The notes under the pieces were generated by a model. That model was not told the origin of the DNA. It saw nothing but the letters and a program-made list of their open reading frames with translations, and ran no database searches. This document shows, one piece after another, positions 62,830 to 64,000 of a DNA stretch of 64,000 bases. Both the position numbers and the translations under genes were made by a program. This stretch comes from Cercis canadensis. Lineage: Eukaryota > Streptophyta > Magnoliopsida > Fabales > Fabaceae. Numbering within the stretch: the first letter of the stretch is position 1; each line of letters starts with the position of its first letter. The stretch lies in NCBI GenBank assembly GCA_003255065.1, contig QAOA01006978.1:1-64000 (forward strand), given 5' to 3'.

Positions 62830-63293
62830 CAAAGGTAGATGTTGTGCGATTTGTGAACGCAAGTGCACACTATCGTTTAACAAGTAATAAAATGAGTAGA
62901 TTATCATCCCATTAGGATTTGACTATTATTAACTACCGAAATTATGTCAACCCCAATTTTATTTGAACAAACCAAAAGTAAGAATAATGACTATTAATCT
63001 AGAAGAAAATTAAAAATCAATAAAAAGAAAAAGCAATTGAAGATTAACCACGGTAACAAAGCCTAGGGTTTTAAATTTTACCATAACTAATTTGAATTGA
63101 ATTCCTTATCTCATTAACCTAGAATTATTCTCCTAGCTGATAGTCGAGATTCCCTGAACTTTCTAGTAGCCTCTCCCAATGTCTAACAAAAACACCCTTA
63201 ATTGCTAACTTAACTATACTCCTATGTGAATTAAAAACTAAGAATTCATTAAGCTTTGTGGATCTCGTTTAGCAACTACATAAACCATACAGG
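62830..63293. repeat. Degenerate LTR-like fragment
   Basis: TTTGTGAACGCAAGTGCACACTATCG and GATTATCATCCCATTAGGATTTGACTATTATTAA are phrases I associate with ends of plant gypsy LTRs. No partner copy is in the window and there is no coding sequence. Confidence 0.35.
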
Positions 63294-64000
63294 TGTAGAC
63301 ACCGTATTTTGTCCGATGATGTTACACGTTTTTAATTTAAAAAAAAAAAGAATTATTTTTAATTATTTTGTTTAAAATTTAAAATGTATGTTTTCAAGTG
63401 GGAAATCTTATTTTGGGGCCTTTAAAGCGACTTTTAGCTTTTAGATCAATGTTTTGGTCTTTGAGCATTGACCCACTTCATTTTAACCAAAGTCAAGAAG
63501 CATTTTGGCCCGTTTTCTTTAAATTTGAGTTTTGGGTCTCTTGGGCCATTTGATTTTCTTTAAATAACTTTGTTTGGACATAAATATTATAATTTTATGG
63601 GTTTTTAGTGATTTTGGGTTGAAACTTGTGTTTTGGGCTTGTCTCGTTTTGCTAAAACCCCTAGTTTGGGAGCCATTGGGCCCACTTGATTTTTATTTTC
63701 TAATTTTTTTGGTCTAAATAAATGAAAAATGATTTATGTATTATTTAATATGTTTGAGGTTTTATTTGGGTCTAATTAGACCAACTTAGGTTTAAGGTTG
63801 AGCCCTTTGGGCTCACTTTGACTTAATTTGGCCCAATTGGCCTATTCGGCTTTTGTAGCTTTTATTTTTAATAAAAAATAAAGCAACTTTGTAGGAATTC
63901 TAGAGGTGATTTTTGGCCAAGCTAAGAGAGAATGGTTTCATTAGGGTTTTGGCAAAATATCAAGAGAAAGAATGTTGCATGTACCTTGCAAGTGCAAAGA
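63294..64000 (+). repeat. Long LTR (family G) 5' portion, plus strand, runs off the window
   Basis: Starts TGTAGACACCGTATTTTGTCC and is the forward counterpart of 44922-45655 (minus), sharing the AAGTGGGAAATC, TTGGGCCCACTTGATT and GAGCCCTTTGGGCTCACTTTGA tracts. It ends in GTACCTTGCAAGTGC, the same site where solo LTR H is inserted at 43627. Confidence 0.8.

Overview
This is nuclear DNA from a flowering plant, most likely a eudicot. It is AT-rich and its repeats are almost all plant LTR-retrotransposon types: Ty1/copia, chromovirus-like Ty3/gypsy, Tat and Athila. It also carries CACTA, hAT and Helitron remnants. I found one convincing host protein gene, an intronless small membrane-protein gene at 61967-62332. 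I saw no bacterial-style operons, CRISPR arrays, rRNA genes or tRNA genes.

Layout. 1-2774: terminal part of a CACTA (En/Spm) element on the minus strand, lying in a decayed hAT transposase (2795-3627, minus). 3690-7307: 5' part of a broken Ty1/copia element. 7308-22135: nested Athila-like gypsy elements. Family A has LTR pieces at 7308-8594, 18274-19070 and 20066-22135 with a gag scrap. Element B (8595-18273) has two LTRs, gag and an ATHILA-type ORF but no pol. A solo LTR of family C (20840-21513) sits in the last A LTR. 22136-22600: Helitron helicase scrap. 22680-45655, minus strand: a decayed Tat-lineage element D with dual RNase H, bounded by long LTR-like blocks and hit by later insertions: a solo LTR at 23225-26388, the nearly complete element C at 31818-38648 (plus strand), and a solo LTR at 43627-44921. 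45656-50019: more LTR debris. 50025-56765: complete element E with matching 5-bp target duplications and an 851-codon open frame that is a drifted, catalytically dead relic of pol. 56771-62830: quieter AT-rich DNA with the host gene. 63294-64000: start of another long LTR that leaves the window.

How the parts relate. Nesting gives a relative order: hAT before CACTA; D before C; A before the C-family solo LTR; the long G-type LTR before the H solo LTR. No element here looks able to move by itself. B lacks pol, E has no recognisable catalytic residues, and C and D both carry Asp-to-Asn changes in the reverse transcriptase YxDD box. Many premature stops are CAG-to-TAG, CAA-to-TAA or TGG-to-TAG changes, as expected from deamination of methylated cytosines in silenced repeats.

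Assembly warning. All seven N bases (14787, 17149, 23431, 45561, 50097, 50816, 58857) are single, and each lies exactly between two abutting direct copies of 17 to 476 bp. They look like unmerged contig overlaps and lengthen B, E and several LTRs artificially. The most unusual biological signals are the long open relic frame in E with an in-frame 423-bp internal repeat, and an exact palindrome ACACGGCCGTGT shared by the otherwise different elements B and E.
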